A stretch of 64,000 bases of DNA from JAHQVI01 sp963749875. Lineage in GTDB: Bacteria > Pseudomonadota > Alphaproteobacteria > Rhizobiales > Rhodomicrobiaceae. Made by a program: the position numbers and the translations under genes. Each line of letters opens with the position of its first letter. Within the stretch, counting starts at the first letter, position 1. Positions 1-7,006 of this stretch are shown here, piece by piece. The stretch is taken from positions 1,612,001 to 1,676,000 of the forward strand of contig CAVVOX010000002.1 of NCBI GenBank assembly GCA_963749875.1, written 5' to 3'. The notes below the pieces were generated by a model that saw only the letters and a program-made list of their open reading frames with translations, was not told the DNA's origin and made no database searches.

Positions 1-183
1 ATGCATATAGTCGCATAGCGCCAAGCGAATTTGTTCCAGTTTCGACGACAAGGGGATTTGGCGTGGACAAAAGGCAGCCGGAACCGTCTGGCGGCGGAGG
101 GCCGAGTTGGGATAGCCTGTGCCGCAAATGGTCGTGGCGGACGAAAACCATATTGGCGGGTGATCGCGGAAGGTGACAGGCAG
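1..183. other. window start, upstream region of the HerA-like gene
   Basis: No gene is supported here. The reading frame of the following ATPase stays open back to about position 31, but the residues read upstream of 184 are Arg/Gly-rich, do not match the family, and precede the conserved N-terminus. The stretch probably holds the promoter and leader of the ATPase gene; no clear -35/-10 pair was recognised. Confidence 0.4.
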
Positions 184-1683
184 ATGAGCGATTATTCAGA
201 CGACGCAGTATTTTTGGGCAAGAGCGTGGAGCGGGAAGAACTCCTGCTCAGGCTTGTCAATCGCCACGGCCTGATCACAGGAGCGACAGGCACCGGCAAG
301 ACCGTATCGCTGCAAATCATCACCGAGGGTCTGTCGGCAAAGGGCGTTCCGGTCTTTGCGGCGGATGTGAAGGGCGATCTGTCAGGGCTCGCGGCGAGCG
401 GCGTCTCTAAGCCTTTCCTCGAAGAGCGCGCAAAGACGATCGGCTTCGACGATTACCGCTATGAAGCCTTTCCAGTGATCTTCTGGGATCTGTTCGGCGA
501 GCGGGGCCATCCGATTCGCGCGACCATCAAGGATATGGGGCCGCTTCTCCTGTCGCGTCTCTTGGAGCTGAACGATGTTCAGGAAGGCGTCCTCAACATC
601 GCGTTCCGGGTGGCGGATGACGAAAAGCTCCCGCTCCTCGATCTCGAAGATCTCCGTTCACTGATCGCCCATGTGTCCGGGCGCGCGGATGAGCTCTCCG
701 CGAAATACGGCAATGTGGCCAAAAGCTCGGTCGGCGCCATTCAGCGGCGGCTCCTCGTCCTGGAAGAGCAGTCTGCGGAGCAATTTTTCGGTGAGCCGGC
801 CTTCGACATCAAGGACTTCATGCGGACCGACGCCAATGGGCACGGCTATGTGAGCATTCTGGCCGCCGACAAGCTGATGGCAACGCCGCGGCTCTATGCG
901 ACCTTCCTCTTATGGCTTCTGAGCGAGCTGTTCGAGACGCTGCCCGAGGTCGGCGACCCGCCCAAACCGAAGCTGGTCTTCTTTTTCGACGAGACGCATC
1001 TCATGTTCGACGAAGCGCCCAAAGCGCTCCTGGAACGCATCGAGCAGATTGCGCGCCTTATCCGCTCCAAGGGAATCGGCGTCTATTTTGTCACCCAGAA
1101 CCCGCTCGACGTGCCGGACAGCGTCTCCAGCCAGCTCGGCAACCGCATTCAGCACGCGCTGCGCGCCTATACACCTCGTGAGCAGCGCGCCGTCAAGGCG
1201 GCAGCGGAGACGTTCCGGCCCAATCCCGCCTTCGAAACGGAGCGCGTGATCCTCGAACTCGGGGTCGGCGAGGCGCTCGTCTCGACGCTCCGGGCGAAAG
1301 GCGAACCCTCCATGGTGCAGCGGACGTTGATCCGGCCGCCTTCCTCCCGGCTCGGCCCTCTGACGGCGGAGGAGCGGACCGCGGTCATCGGGGCGAGCCC
1401 GGTCAAGGGCGTCTATGACGAAAGGCTCGACCGCGACTCCGCCCATGAAATTCTTGAGCGCAGAAGCGAACGCAAGGCCGCGGAGGCAGACGAAGGCGGT
1501 TATGAGCGGCATGGCGAATTTCGAATCCCCAAGCCGCCGGGCGAGTCCGGCGAGCGCGCGCCCTCGCGCAGCTCGCGCCGGAACACGCCGCTCGAGGCGT
1601 TTTTCAAATCGCTGGCCCGCTCCGCCGGAACCGTGCTTCCCCGGATTCTGGAGCGGGTGCTTCGGAGCCGATACAAACGTTAG
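184..1683 (+). CDS. HerA-like DUF853 family ATPase
   Basis: A 499-residue P-loop ATPase of the bacterial HerA/DUF853 group, FtsK/HerA-related proteins of unsettled role in DNA transactions. A Walker A motif GATGTGKT lies at about residues 33-40, and a Walker B-like strand LVFFFDETHLMF lies near residue 270. The C-terminal ~60 residues are basic and low in complexity. The ATG at 184 is chosen because the protein then begins directly with the family N-terminus (MSDYSDDAVFLG) and has the usual ~500-residue length. The gene is followed after only 10 bases by the DUF2066 gene, so the two are probably cotranscribed. The family assignment is firm, but the cellular function is not known from sequence. 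Confidence 0.9.
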   Translation: MSDYSDDAVFLGKSVEREELLLRLVNRHGLITGATGTGKTVSLQIITEGLSAKGVPVFAADVKGDLSGLAASGVSKPFLEERAKTIGFDDYRYEAFPVIFWDLFGERGHPIRATIKDMGPLLLSRLLELNDVQEGVLNIAFRVADDEKLPLLDLEDLRSLIAHVSGRADELSAKYGNVAKSSVGAIQRRLLVLEEQSAEQFFGEPAFDIKDFMRTDANGHGYVSILAADKLMATPRLYATFLLWLLSELFETLPEVGDPPKPKLVFFFDETHLMFDEAPKALLERIEQIARLIRSKGIGVYFVTQNPLDVPDSVSSQLGNRIQHALRAYTPREQRAVKAAAETFRPNPAFETERVILELGVGEALVSTLRAKGEPSMVQRTLIRPPSSRLGPLTAEERTAVIGASPVKGVYDERLDRDSAHEILERRSERKAAEADEGGYERHGEFRIPKPPGESGERAPSRSSRRNTPLEAFFKSLARSAGTVLPRILERVLRSRYKR

Positions 1684-1693
1684 GAAAGATGAG

Positions 1694-2518
1694 ATGAGCG
1701 CTATGATGGACTTCCGGCCCGTCGCGATCGCGGCGATCGCATTCCTCGCGGTCTGCTGGCCCGCCGCCGCCAAACCCGCTCATGACCCGGACGCGCTCTA
1801 CAAGGCGGAGACCATCGTCACCGGGACCGGCCCGGCCGAACGGCTGCGCGGCTTCAAGATCGGCGCGAAAGAGGTCCTGATCAAACTCACCGGACGGCCC
1901 CGGATCGCAAAGACCGAGCGGGCCAAATCCGTGATCGCCCTCGCGCCGGGCCTTATCGGCGAGCACAGCTATGAAGACCGGATGAAGGACATTCCGATCC
2001 ATGACGAGCAGGGAACGCGGGACCGGCCGCATTTCCTGCGCATGCGTTTCGACCGGGAGAAATTCGATGAGGCCATGGCGACCGCGGGGATCGACAAATG
2101 GGAGGGCAAGCGGCCGACCGTCGCCGTTTGGCTTGGCATACGCGAGGTGCGCAACCGCTATATTCTTTCGCGCGATGGGGAGAAAGGCTATGGCCAGCGC
2201 GAAGTCCTCAAGGAAGCATCCAAACGCCGCGCCATTCCGATCGTCCTGCCGGAAGAGGATCAGGAGGCCGTGACCTATAAGGATCTTACCAGGCATAATT
2301 GGAGCGCCATTCGGCAGGCATCGAGGGCGCTCGGAACAAACGCGGTGCTTTACGGAACGCTGGAGTTCGACGGCGATGCGCATTGGGACTGCGAGTGGGT
2401 CACGTCCAGCGAGCAGGCTTATGCGAAGTGGAAACTGAGAGGGGTCACATTCGATAAGGCGCTCAAGGATGCGATTGACCGGGTGATGGCCGCCCATGCG
2501 CGGCGGGCGAAGCACTAG
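1694..2518 (+). CDS. DUF2066 domain-containing exported protein
   Basis: A 274-residue protein beginning with a signal peptide (hydrophobic stretch AIAAIAFLAVCWPAAA), followed by a DUF2066-type domain. The recognisable start of that domain is GTGPAERLRGFKIGAKEVL, then the LTGRPR turn. The role of the family is unknown; it is probably periplasmic or inner-membrane associated. The start at 1694 is preceded by GGAAAG at 5-base spacing; a second ATG at 1703 (MMDFRP) is also possible. The stop codon TAG falls at the left edge of a dispersed two-hairpin repeat, so the repeat sequence supplies the end of the gene. Function unassigned. Confidence 0.8.
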   Translation: MSAMMDFRPVAIAAIAFLAVCWPAAAKPAHDPDALYKAETIVTGTGPAERLRGFKIGAKEVLIKLTGRPRIAKTERAKSVIALAPGLIGEHSYEDRMKDIPIHDEQGTRDRPHFLRMRFDREKFDEAMATAGIDKWEGKRPTVAVWLGIREVRNRYILSRDGEKGYGQREVLKEASKRRAIPIVLPEEDQEAVTYKDLTRHNWSAIRQASRALGTNAVLYGTLEFDGDAHWDCEWVTSSEQAYAKWKLRGVTFDKALKDAIDRVMAAHARRAKH

Positions 2519-2642
2519 CGCAACGCGTGTCCAAGCATGTCCCCGCGAAGGCGGGGATGGACGCGGAGACAGTTGCGCTCGTCTCTTGAAATGGATCAAC
2601 TTGACCTCGTCCAAGTGATTCCACTTGAACGAGGGTTGATCT
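2516..2642. repeat. dispersed two-hairpin intergenic repeat, copy A
   Basis: A ~125-bp element found again at 25885-26010 and 42519-42646. The left hairpin has an outer stem GCGCAAC/GTTGCGC (2518-2524 with 2572-2578) and an inner stem CCCCGC/GCGGGG (2541-2546 with 2551-2556) around GAAG. The right hairpin has an outer stem GATCAAC/GTTGATC (2594-2600 with 2635-2641) and inner CTCGT/ACGAG and AAGTG/CACTT. It resembles REP/BIME-type elements. It lies between the DUF2066 and RNase T2 genes and overlaps the DUF2066 stop codon. No RAYT-type transposase is in the window. Confidence 0.85.
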
Positions 2643-2657
2643 AGAGGAGAGCACCGA

Positions 2658-3413
2658 ATGAGCCGCAAGTTTTGCGTCCGTGTGGGCTTAGCGCTGTTGC
2701 AGCTTGCCGGCGCGGCCGTGGTATCTGCAGAAGGACGGCCCGGCGAGTTCGACTATTACACGCTGGCTCTGAGCTGGTCGCCGACCTATTGCGCGGCGCA
2801 AGGGCAAAGCCGGCGCAACGAACCACAATGCGCAAGAGAGCGGCCCTTCGCCTTCGTCCTCCACGGCTTCTGGCCGCAATATGATCGCAGCTGGCCGGAA
2901 CATTGCGAAACCGGCCGCCGGCCATGGGTGCCGGACAATGTCATCCGGGACATGATCGACATCATGCCGAGCAAGCGGCTGATCATTTACGAATATCGCA
3001 AGCACGGGGTCTGTTCCGGGCTCGATGCGGAAAGCTATTTCCGAATCTCACGGCGCGCCTATGAGACGATTACGATTCCCGCCCGTTTCCGGACTCTGCA
3101 GAATTATCTGACGGTCTCCCCTGAGGAGATCGAGCGCGCGTTCCTCAAAGCCAATCCGGCGCTGAAGCCGGAAATGATCAATATCGAATGCAAGAACCGG
3201 CGGCTGCGCGAGCTGCGCATTTGCTTCTCCCGCGATCTGAAACTGAGAGCTTGCGGCGCGAATGACCGTCAGGGACGGTTGTGCTCGGCGCGCAAGATCG
3301 TCATGCCGCCGGTACGTGCGGCCGCGTGGCGCAATGGCGATCGCGATGGCGGATCATTCGACGACTGGGATGAGGAAGAGCGGGACGATGACGAGGATGG
3401 CGGCAGTGACTGA
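2658..3413 (+). CDS. secreted ribonuclease T2 family protein
   Basis: A 251-residue RNase T2: an endoribonuclease cleaving single-stranded RNA through a 2',3'-cyclic phosphate. A signal peptide (LALLQLAGAAVVSA) implies export. Both family active-site segments are present: CAS I FVLHGFWPQ with the catalytic His at about residue 69, and CAS II YEYRKHGVC with Glu112, Lys115 and His116. Cysteines at 45, 58, 83 and 119 probably form disulfides. The C-terminal ~25 residues are strongly acidic (runs of D and E), unusual for the family and perhaps a solubility or RNA-repulsion tail. It stands alone after the repeat element. The catalytic set is complete, so an active enzyme is expected. Confidence 0.93.
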   Translation: MSRKFCVRVGLALLQLAGAAVVSAEGRPGEFDYYTLALSWSPTYCAAQGQSRRNEPQCARERPFAFVLHGFWPQYDRSWPEHCETGRRPWVPDNVIRDMIDIMPSKRLIIYEYRKHGVCSGLDAESYFRISRRAYETITIPARFRTLQNYLTVSPEEIERAFLKANPALKPEMINIECKNRRLRELRICFSRDLKLRACGANDRQGRLCSARKIVMPPVRAAAWRNGDRDGGSFDDWDEEERDDDEDGGSD

Positions 3414-3417
3414 TCGC

Positions 3418-3609
3418 CTATTGGCTCTCCGCACTGGCCAACATGGTTGCGGCCGGCCGCGCAACTTCGACTGAGACCACATCGTCTATTCCGCCGGCGA
3501 GCGAGGTCACGCTCTGCTCAAGCGTGGCGACGAAGAAGCTGGGGCTGAAGTGGCTTTCACAGGCGAGCCAGAAGAGGCAGATGGCAAGAGGGAGGGCACG
3601 GATAATCAT
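3418..3609 (-). CDS. possible small secreted or membrane peptide
   Basis: A 63-codon frame whose first 20 residues (MIIRALPLAICLFWLACES) look like a signal or lipoprotein-type sequence, followed by a polar tail. It is convergent with the RNase T2 gene, five bases away. The upstream ribosome site is weak (GAGG). No family is recognised; it could be chance coding. Kept only because the hydrophobic start is well formed. Confidence 0.25.
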   Translation of the reverse strand: MIIRALPLAICLFWLACESHFSPSFFVATLEQSVTSLAGGIDDVVSVEVARPAATMLASAESQ

Positions 3610-4286
3610 TGGAGCCTCGACGAACTGAAACGCGGTTCCCGCTGCCCCCGGTTGGTCCGGGGCGTGTTTGGTTTCCGGCATCAGTAAAGGAGGAGGCTTA
3701 ACCGTCTATGGATGATTCCGGTAAAATGCAGCCTCAGGGCCATTGCGCGGCGAGTTTGCCCCGAGCTGTGGCGAAGGGATCACGCTGGACGATCCGCGGG
3801 CCGCACGGCGTTCAGGCAAGCGAACGCGCATCGTTCTGATACGGCTCTGTTACGATCATATGGCGGGATAAGAACAGGAAGAGAGGCGTGCCCGGCCCTC
3901 TAGGGCGGCCGGATCCCGATGGGGGCTAGGATCCGGCCTTTTGGGCACTAGAGAGGGAGAGGATTGGTCACAAAGAGACAAGCCGAAACTTGCGATCTTC
4001 ATTCCCATCCACTTACGCTACGCTACGCTTACTAAGCTCGATCACGAGGAACGCTTTGCAGGCCTTGCGAGATCTCAAATGGCTGAACCAAGCCAGCCAA
4101 TTCGACATAGCCCTGTTTAACCTCCAAAGTTGTTCCGTCGCGTTATACGTGTACACTTAATACGGGCATTTCTGAAACGCAACCATTTTAAGTTGCGGAA
4201 ATGGGAATTTTGAGGAAAAGCTGTGAAAAAGGCTTGTGTGCCGGCCGAAGCAGGCCGTGTACGGATCTCTTGTTCGCGTCGAGGGA
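3610..4286. other. long intergenic region
   Basis: No convincing protein gene. The stretch contains a strong rho-independent terminator (3907-3942) with no evident gene before it, a short TACGC repetition near 4015-4030, and from about 4110 an AT-richer segment with the small inverted repeat GCAAC/GTTGC near 4180-4198. The latter probably belongs to the promoter region of the downstream reductase. Confidence 0.5.
3907..3942 (+). terminator. rho-independent terminator
   Basis: Perfect 10-bp stem GGCCGGATCC (3907-3916) and GGATCCGGCC (3929-3938) with a 12-base loop, followed directly by TTTT. It reads on the plus strand. The nearest upstream plus-strand gene ends 490 bases away, so it may end an unannotated small RNA starting around 3690-3750, or a very long RNase T2 3' UTR. 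Confidence 0.75.
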
Positions 4287-5039
4287 ATGGTGAGCCGCAT
4301 TCAGCCTTCATCCGGCGGCGTCGGGACGGCAATCATCACGGGCGCCGCTCACCGCGTGGGACGCGCCATTGCGCTGAGCCTTGCGCGTTCCTCATGGCAG
4401 ATCGCGATCCACTATCGCTCCTCGTCCGACGCTGCCGCAGCGGTCGTCGAGGAGATTGACCGCCTCGGCGGCAAGGCCATCGCGCTCGATGCCGAATTGA
4501 CCGACATCGATCAGCTGCGAGCGCTTGCGCCGCGCTGCGCCGAAATGCTCGGCGCCCCATCCTGCCTGATCAACAATGCCTCGCTGTTCCTCAAGGATGA
4601 GCTCGGGACGCTCGATCCCGCAGGCTGGCAGGCGCATCTCGACACCAATCTGCGCGCGCCGGTCTTCCTTGCACAGAGCTTTGCCGAGGCTCTGCCCGCC
4701 GGACAGCGTGGCCACATCATCAACATCATCGACCAGCGGGTTTTGAACCCGTCGCCGGAGTTCTTTTCCTATTCGGTCAGCAAGGCCGGTCTTTGGTGGG
4801 TGACGCAAACCATGGCCCAGGCGCTCGCTCCCAAAATCCGCGTGAATGCGATCGCGCCGGGTCCGGTTCTGCAAAGCATCCATCAGACGGCCCAGCAATT
4901 CGAAGCCGAACAACGCGGCACGCTTCTGGGGCATGGCGCCTCGCCCGAGGACGTTGCCGCTGCGGTGCACTTCCTTCTGGAGACGCCGTCGATCACGGGG
5001 CAGATGATCTGCGTGGATAGCGGTCAGCATCTCAGCTGA
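4287..5039 (+). CDS. folM: FolM/PTR1-type pterin reductase (SDR family)
   Basis: A 250-residue short-chain dehydrogenase of the pteridine-reductase branch, expected to reduce dihydropterins (dihydromonapterin or dihydrofolate) with NADPH. The Rossmann motif TGAAHRVG is at about residues 18-25, followed by HYRSS, the NADPH-phosphate-binding arginine region of PTR1/FolM. INNAS is at 96-100. The catalytic Tyr163-x3-Lys167 is present. The usual SDR serine is replaced by Asp150 (IIDQR), 13 residues before the Tyr, exactly the Asp-Tyr-Lys arrangement of PTR1 and FolM. The start at 4287 gives family length; the GAGGG just before it is very close, so a start a few codons away cannot be excluded. No folate genes flank it. 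Confidence 0.8.
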   Translation: MVSRIQPSSGGVGTAIITGAAHRVGRAIALSLARSSWQIAIHYRSSSDAAAAVVEEIDRLGGKAIALDAELTDIDQLRALAPRCAEMLGAPSCLINNASLFLKDELGTLDPAGWQAHLDTNLRAPVFLAQSFAEALPAGQRGHIINIIDQRVLNPSPEFFSYSVSKAGLWWVTQTMAQALAPKIRVNAIAPGPVLQSIHQTAQQFEAEQRGTLLGHGASPEDVAAAVHFLLETPSITGQMICVDSGQHLS

Positions 5040-5099
5040 CCGATGAAGCGGCATGAGCCTCCGACGCCGCAGTGGCCCAGGCGCAATTCTATTAAGCGC

Positions 5100-5774
5100 C
5101 TATTGCTGGCCGTACCCTTGGAACTTCTCAAGCACGCGGCGCATCTCCGCCGCGTCGAGAAGCGGACCGCCGCCGATCTGGAGCACCCGGCAATATTGTC
5201 CGGCGAGCGTCTCAACCTCGCGGGCGAGATCGAGCGCCGCCGCAAGGTCCGGGCCGCAGGCGATCTGTCCATGATGAGCGAGCAGAGCCGCCTTACGGTC
5301 CTTGAGCGCGGCGACAACGCTCATGGCCAGCTCGCGCGTGCCGAAGGTGGCGTAGGGCACGAGCGGAATGTCGGCGCCGCCGGCGACGGCGACCATATAA
5401 TGAAAGGCCGGGATCGGCCTGCCCGCGCAGGCCAGCGCCGTGGCATCCATTGAATGGCAGTGCACGATCGCCCCGGTTTCCGGCCGCATCGCATAGAGCG
5501 CGTTATGCATTTGCCATTCTGACGAGGGCTGTAGCGATCCCGGTCGCGTTTTGCCGTTTTCGCCGACGAAAACGATGTTCTCTTCGCGCAGCACGTCATA
5601 GGTCATGCCGGTCGGCGTAATCAGCATGCCGCCAACGGTCCGCGTCGAAATATTGCCCGACCGCCCGGGGCTCAGCCCTTCCCGGCTCATGGCGAGGGCA
5701 GCCTCGATCACCGTGCGCCGAAGCGCACGGTCATTCTCCTTCGGAGCGTCGAGCTTACGCAGCAGCTTGTCCAT
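5100..5774 (-). CDS. class II aldolase, probable 5-(methylthio)ribulose-1-P aldolase
   Basis: A 224-residue class II (zinc) aldolase of the fuculose-1-phosphate aldolase/adducin family. The catalytic and metal set is complete: Glu86 (SSEW), His105 and His107 (HCH), and His168 (HHGQ), with the same spacing as in FucA. Its ATG lies inside the 3' end of mtnA (20-base overlap), so the two are translationally coupled. That pairing is known from the dihydroxyacetone-phosphate shunt. There MtnA makes 5-methylthioribulose-1-phosphate and the aldolase splits it into DHAP and methylthioacetaldehyde, replacing the longer methionine salvage pathway. Substrate is inferred from context; a fuculose- or ribulose-phosphate aldolase is the alternative. 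Confidence 0.82.
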   Translation of the reverse strand: MDKLLRKLDAPKENDRALRRTVIEAALAMSREGLSPGRSGNISTRTVGGMLITPTGMTYDVLREENIVFVGENGKTRPGSLQPSSEWQMHNALYAMRPETGAIVHCHSMDATALACAGRPIPAFHYMVAVAGGADIPLVPYATFGTRELAMSVVAALKDRKAALLAHHGQIACGPDLAAALDLAREVETLAGQYCRVLQIGGGPLLDAAEMRRVLEKFQGYGQQ

Positions 5775-6861
5775 CGGCCTTCTCGGGGTAGAGGGACCGC
5801 AGACCTTCCGCGGAGGCTCGGCAAATACCGCGCTCGGTGATGAGACTCGTGATCAGCCGGGCGGGGGTGACATCGAAGGCGGGATTCGCCGCCGGGCTGC
5901 CCGGCGCGGCAATGTCGATCGTCGCAAGCGCGCCATCCGCCCTGCGGCCGGTCATCTTCGTGACTTCCGAAGCGTCGCGTTCCTCAATCGGTATCGCCCG
6001 GCCGTCCGCCAGCGTCCAGTCGATCGTGGAGAAGGGAATGGTGATGTGGAACGGCACGTCATTGTCGCGGGCGGCAAGTGCCTTGAGATAGGTGCCGATT
6101 TTGTTGGCCGCATCGCCATTCGCGGTGACGCGGTCAGCGCCGGTGATGCAGAGATCCACCTGCCCGCTCTGCATCAGATGGCCGCCCGCATTGTCGACGA
6201 TGATCGTATGCGGCACGCCATGCGCGCCAAGCTCGAACGCCGTCAGCGCCGCGCCCTGATTGCGGGGCCGCGTCTCATCGACCCAGACATGGACGGGAAT
6301 TCCGGCGTCATGCGCCTGATAGATGGGCGAAAGGGCCGTCCCCCAATCGACGCAGGCCAGCCACCCGGCATTGCAATGGGTGAGGATATTGACGCGTTCC
6401 CCGCCCTTGCGCTCGGCGTGGGCGCGGACGAGCGGGAGGGCGTGCTCGCCGATGAGCCGGTTCGTTTCCACATCCTCGTCGCAGATCTGCGCGGCTTTGG
6501 CATAGGCGGTCTCGGCGCGCTGCGCCGGAGAAAGGGGCTGGAGGGTGCGGCGCATCTCATCGAGCGCCCAGCGCAGGTTGACGGCCGTCGGGCGGGTTGC
6601 TCCCAGCAGGGCGATCGCGCCGTCGAGATTGGCGTCCGAGGGATCGTCCCGCAGCGCAAGCGAGAGACCGTATGCCGCTGTCGCACCGATCAGAGGCGCC
6701 CCGCGAACCTGCATGGTCTTGATCGCCCGCGCGGCGCCCTCCACCGATTGAAGGCGCGCAATCTCGAAGGCGTGCGGCAATTTCGTCTGGTCGATGATCT
6801 CAACCGACGATCCATCGGCGGCAAGCCAAATGGTCCGGTAATGCGTACCGTCGATCTTCAT
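5755..6861 (-). CDS. mtnA: S-methyl-5-thioribose-1-phosphate isomerase
   Basis: A 368-residue isomerase of the eIF2B-alpha-like family that converts methylthioribose-1-phosphate to methylthioribulose-1-phosphate. Conserved segments are MQVRGAPLIG (~50-59), THCNAG with catalytic Cys163, DETRPRNQGA (~195-204) and GADRVTANGD with catalytic Asp243. The 80-residue Cys-Asp spacing matches the characterised enzymes. First gene of a two-gene minus-strand operon with the class II aldolase. No mtnK, mtnP or mtnBCD genes are in the window, so the phosphorylated substrate must be made elsewhere. The 145-base leader (6862-7006) contains a GCGGGC/GCCCGC hairpin (6900-6920) but no SAM riboswitch that I could recognise. 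Confidence 0.95.
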   Translation of the reverse strand: MKIDGTHYRTIWLAADGSSVEIIDQTKLPHAFEIARLQSVEGAARAIKTMQVRGAPLIGATAAYGLSLALRDDPSDANLDGAIALLGATRPTAVNLRWALDEMRRTLQPLSPAQRAETAYAKAAQICDEDVETNRLIGEHALPLVRAHAERKGGERVNILTHCNAGWLACVDWGTALSPIYQAHDAGIPVHVWVDETRPRNQGAALTAFELGAHGVPHTIIVDNAGGHLMQSGQVDLCITGADRVTANGDAANKIGTYLKALAARDNDVPFHITIPFSTIDWTLADGRAIPIEERDASEVTKMTGRRADGALATIDIAAPGSPAANPAFDVTPARLITSLITERGICRASAEGLRSLYPEKADGQAAA

Positions 6862-7006
6862 CCGAACCCCGTCTTACTAACCCGACCTTGGGGCGGGATG
6901 CGGGCGGCACTCCGGCCCGCTGCCTCACCTTTATATGACCTTGCCGGCCACCCATGCAAAAGATTAACGCCGCGACTGGAAAACTCCGCGAAATTCTCAT
7001 TTCGGC

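Noticed and set aside
910..1773. 287-codon minus-strand frame
   Set aside because: Antisense to the HerA-like ATPase, Arg-rich, no domain.
1604..2668. Minus-strand frame across the DUF2066 gene and repeat copy A
   Set aside because: Its recurrent peptide (SFKWNHLDEVKLIHFK) is just the translation of the dispersed repeat; the same peptide appears wherever the repeat occurs.
4015..4032. TACGC tandem repetition
   Set aside because: Only about three units in an otherwise plain gap; too short to call a repeat array or CRISPR.
6862..7006. Possible SAM riboswitch upstream of mtnA
   Set aside because: A GC-rich hairpin is present, but no conserved SAM-I, SAM-II or SAM/SAH core could be matched.
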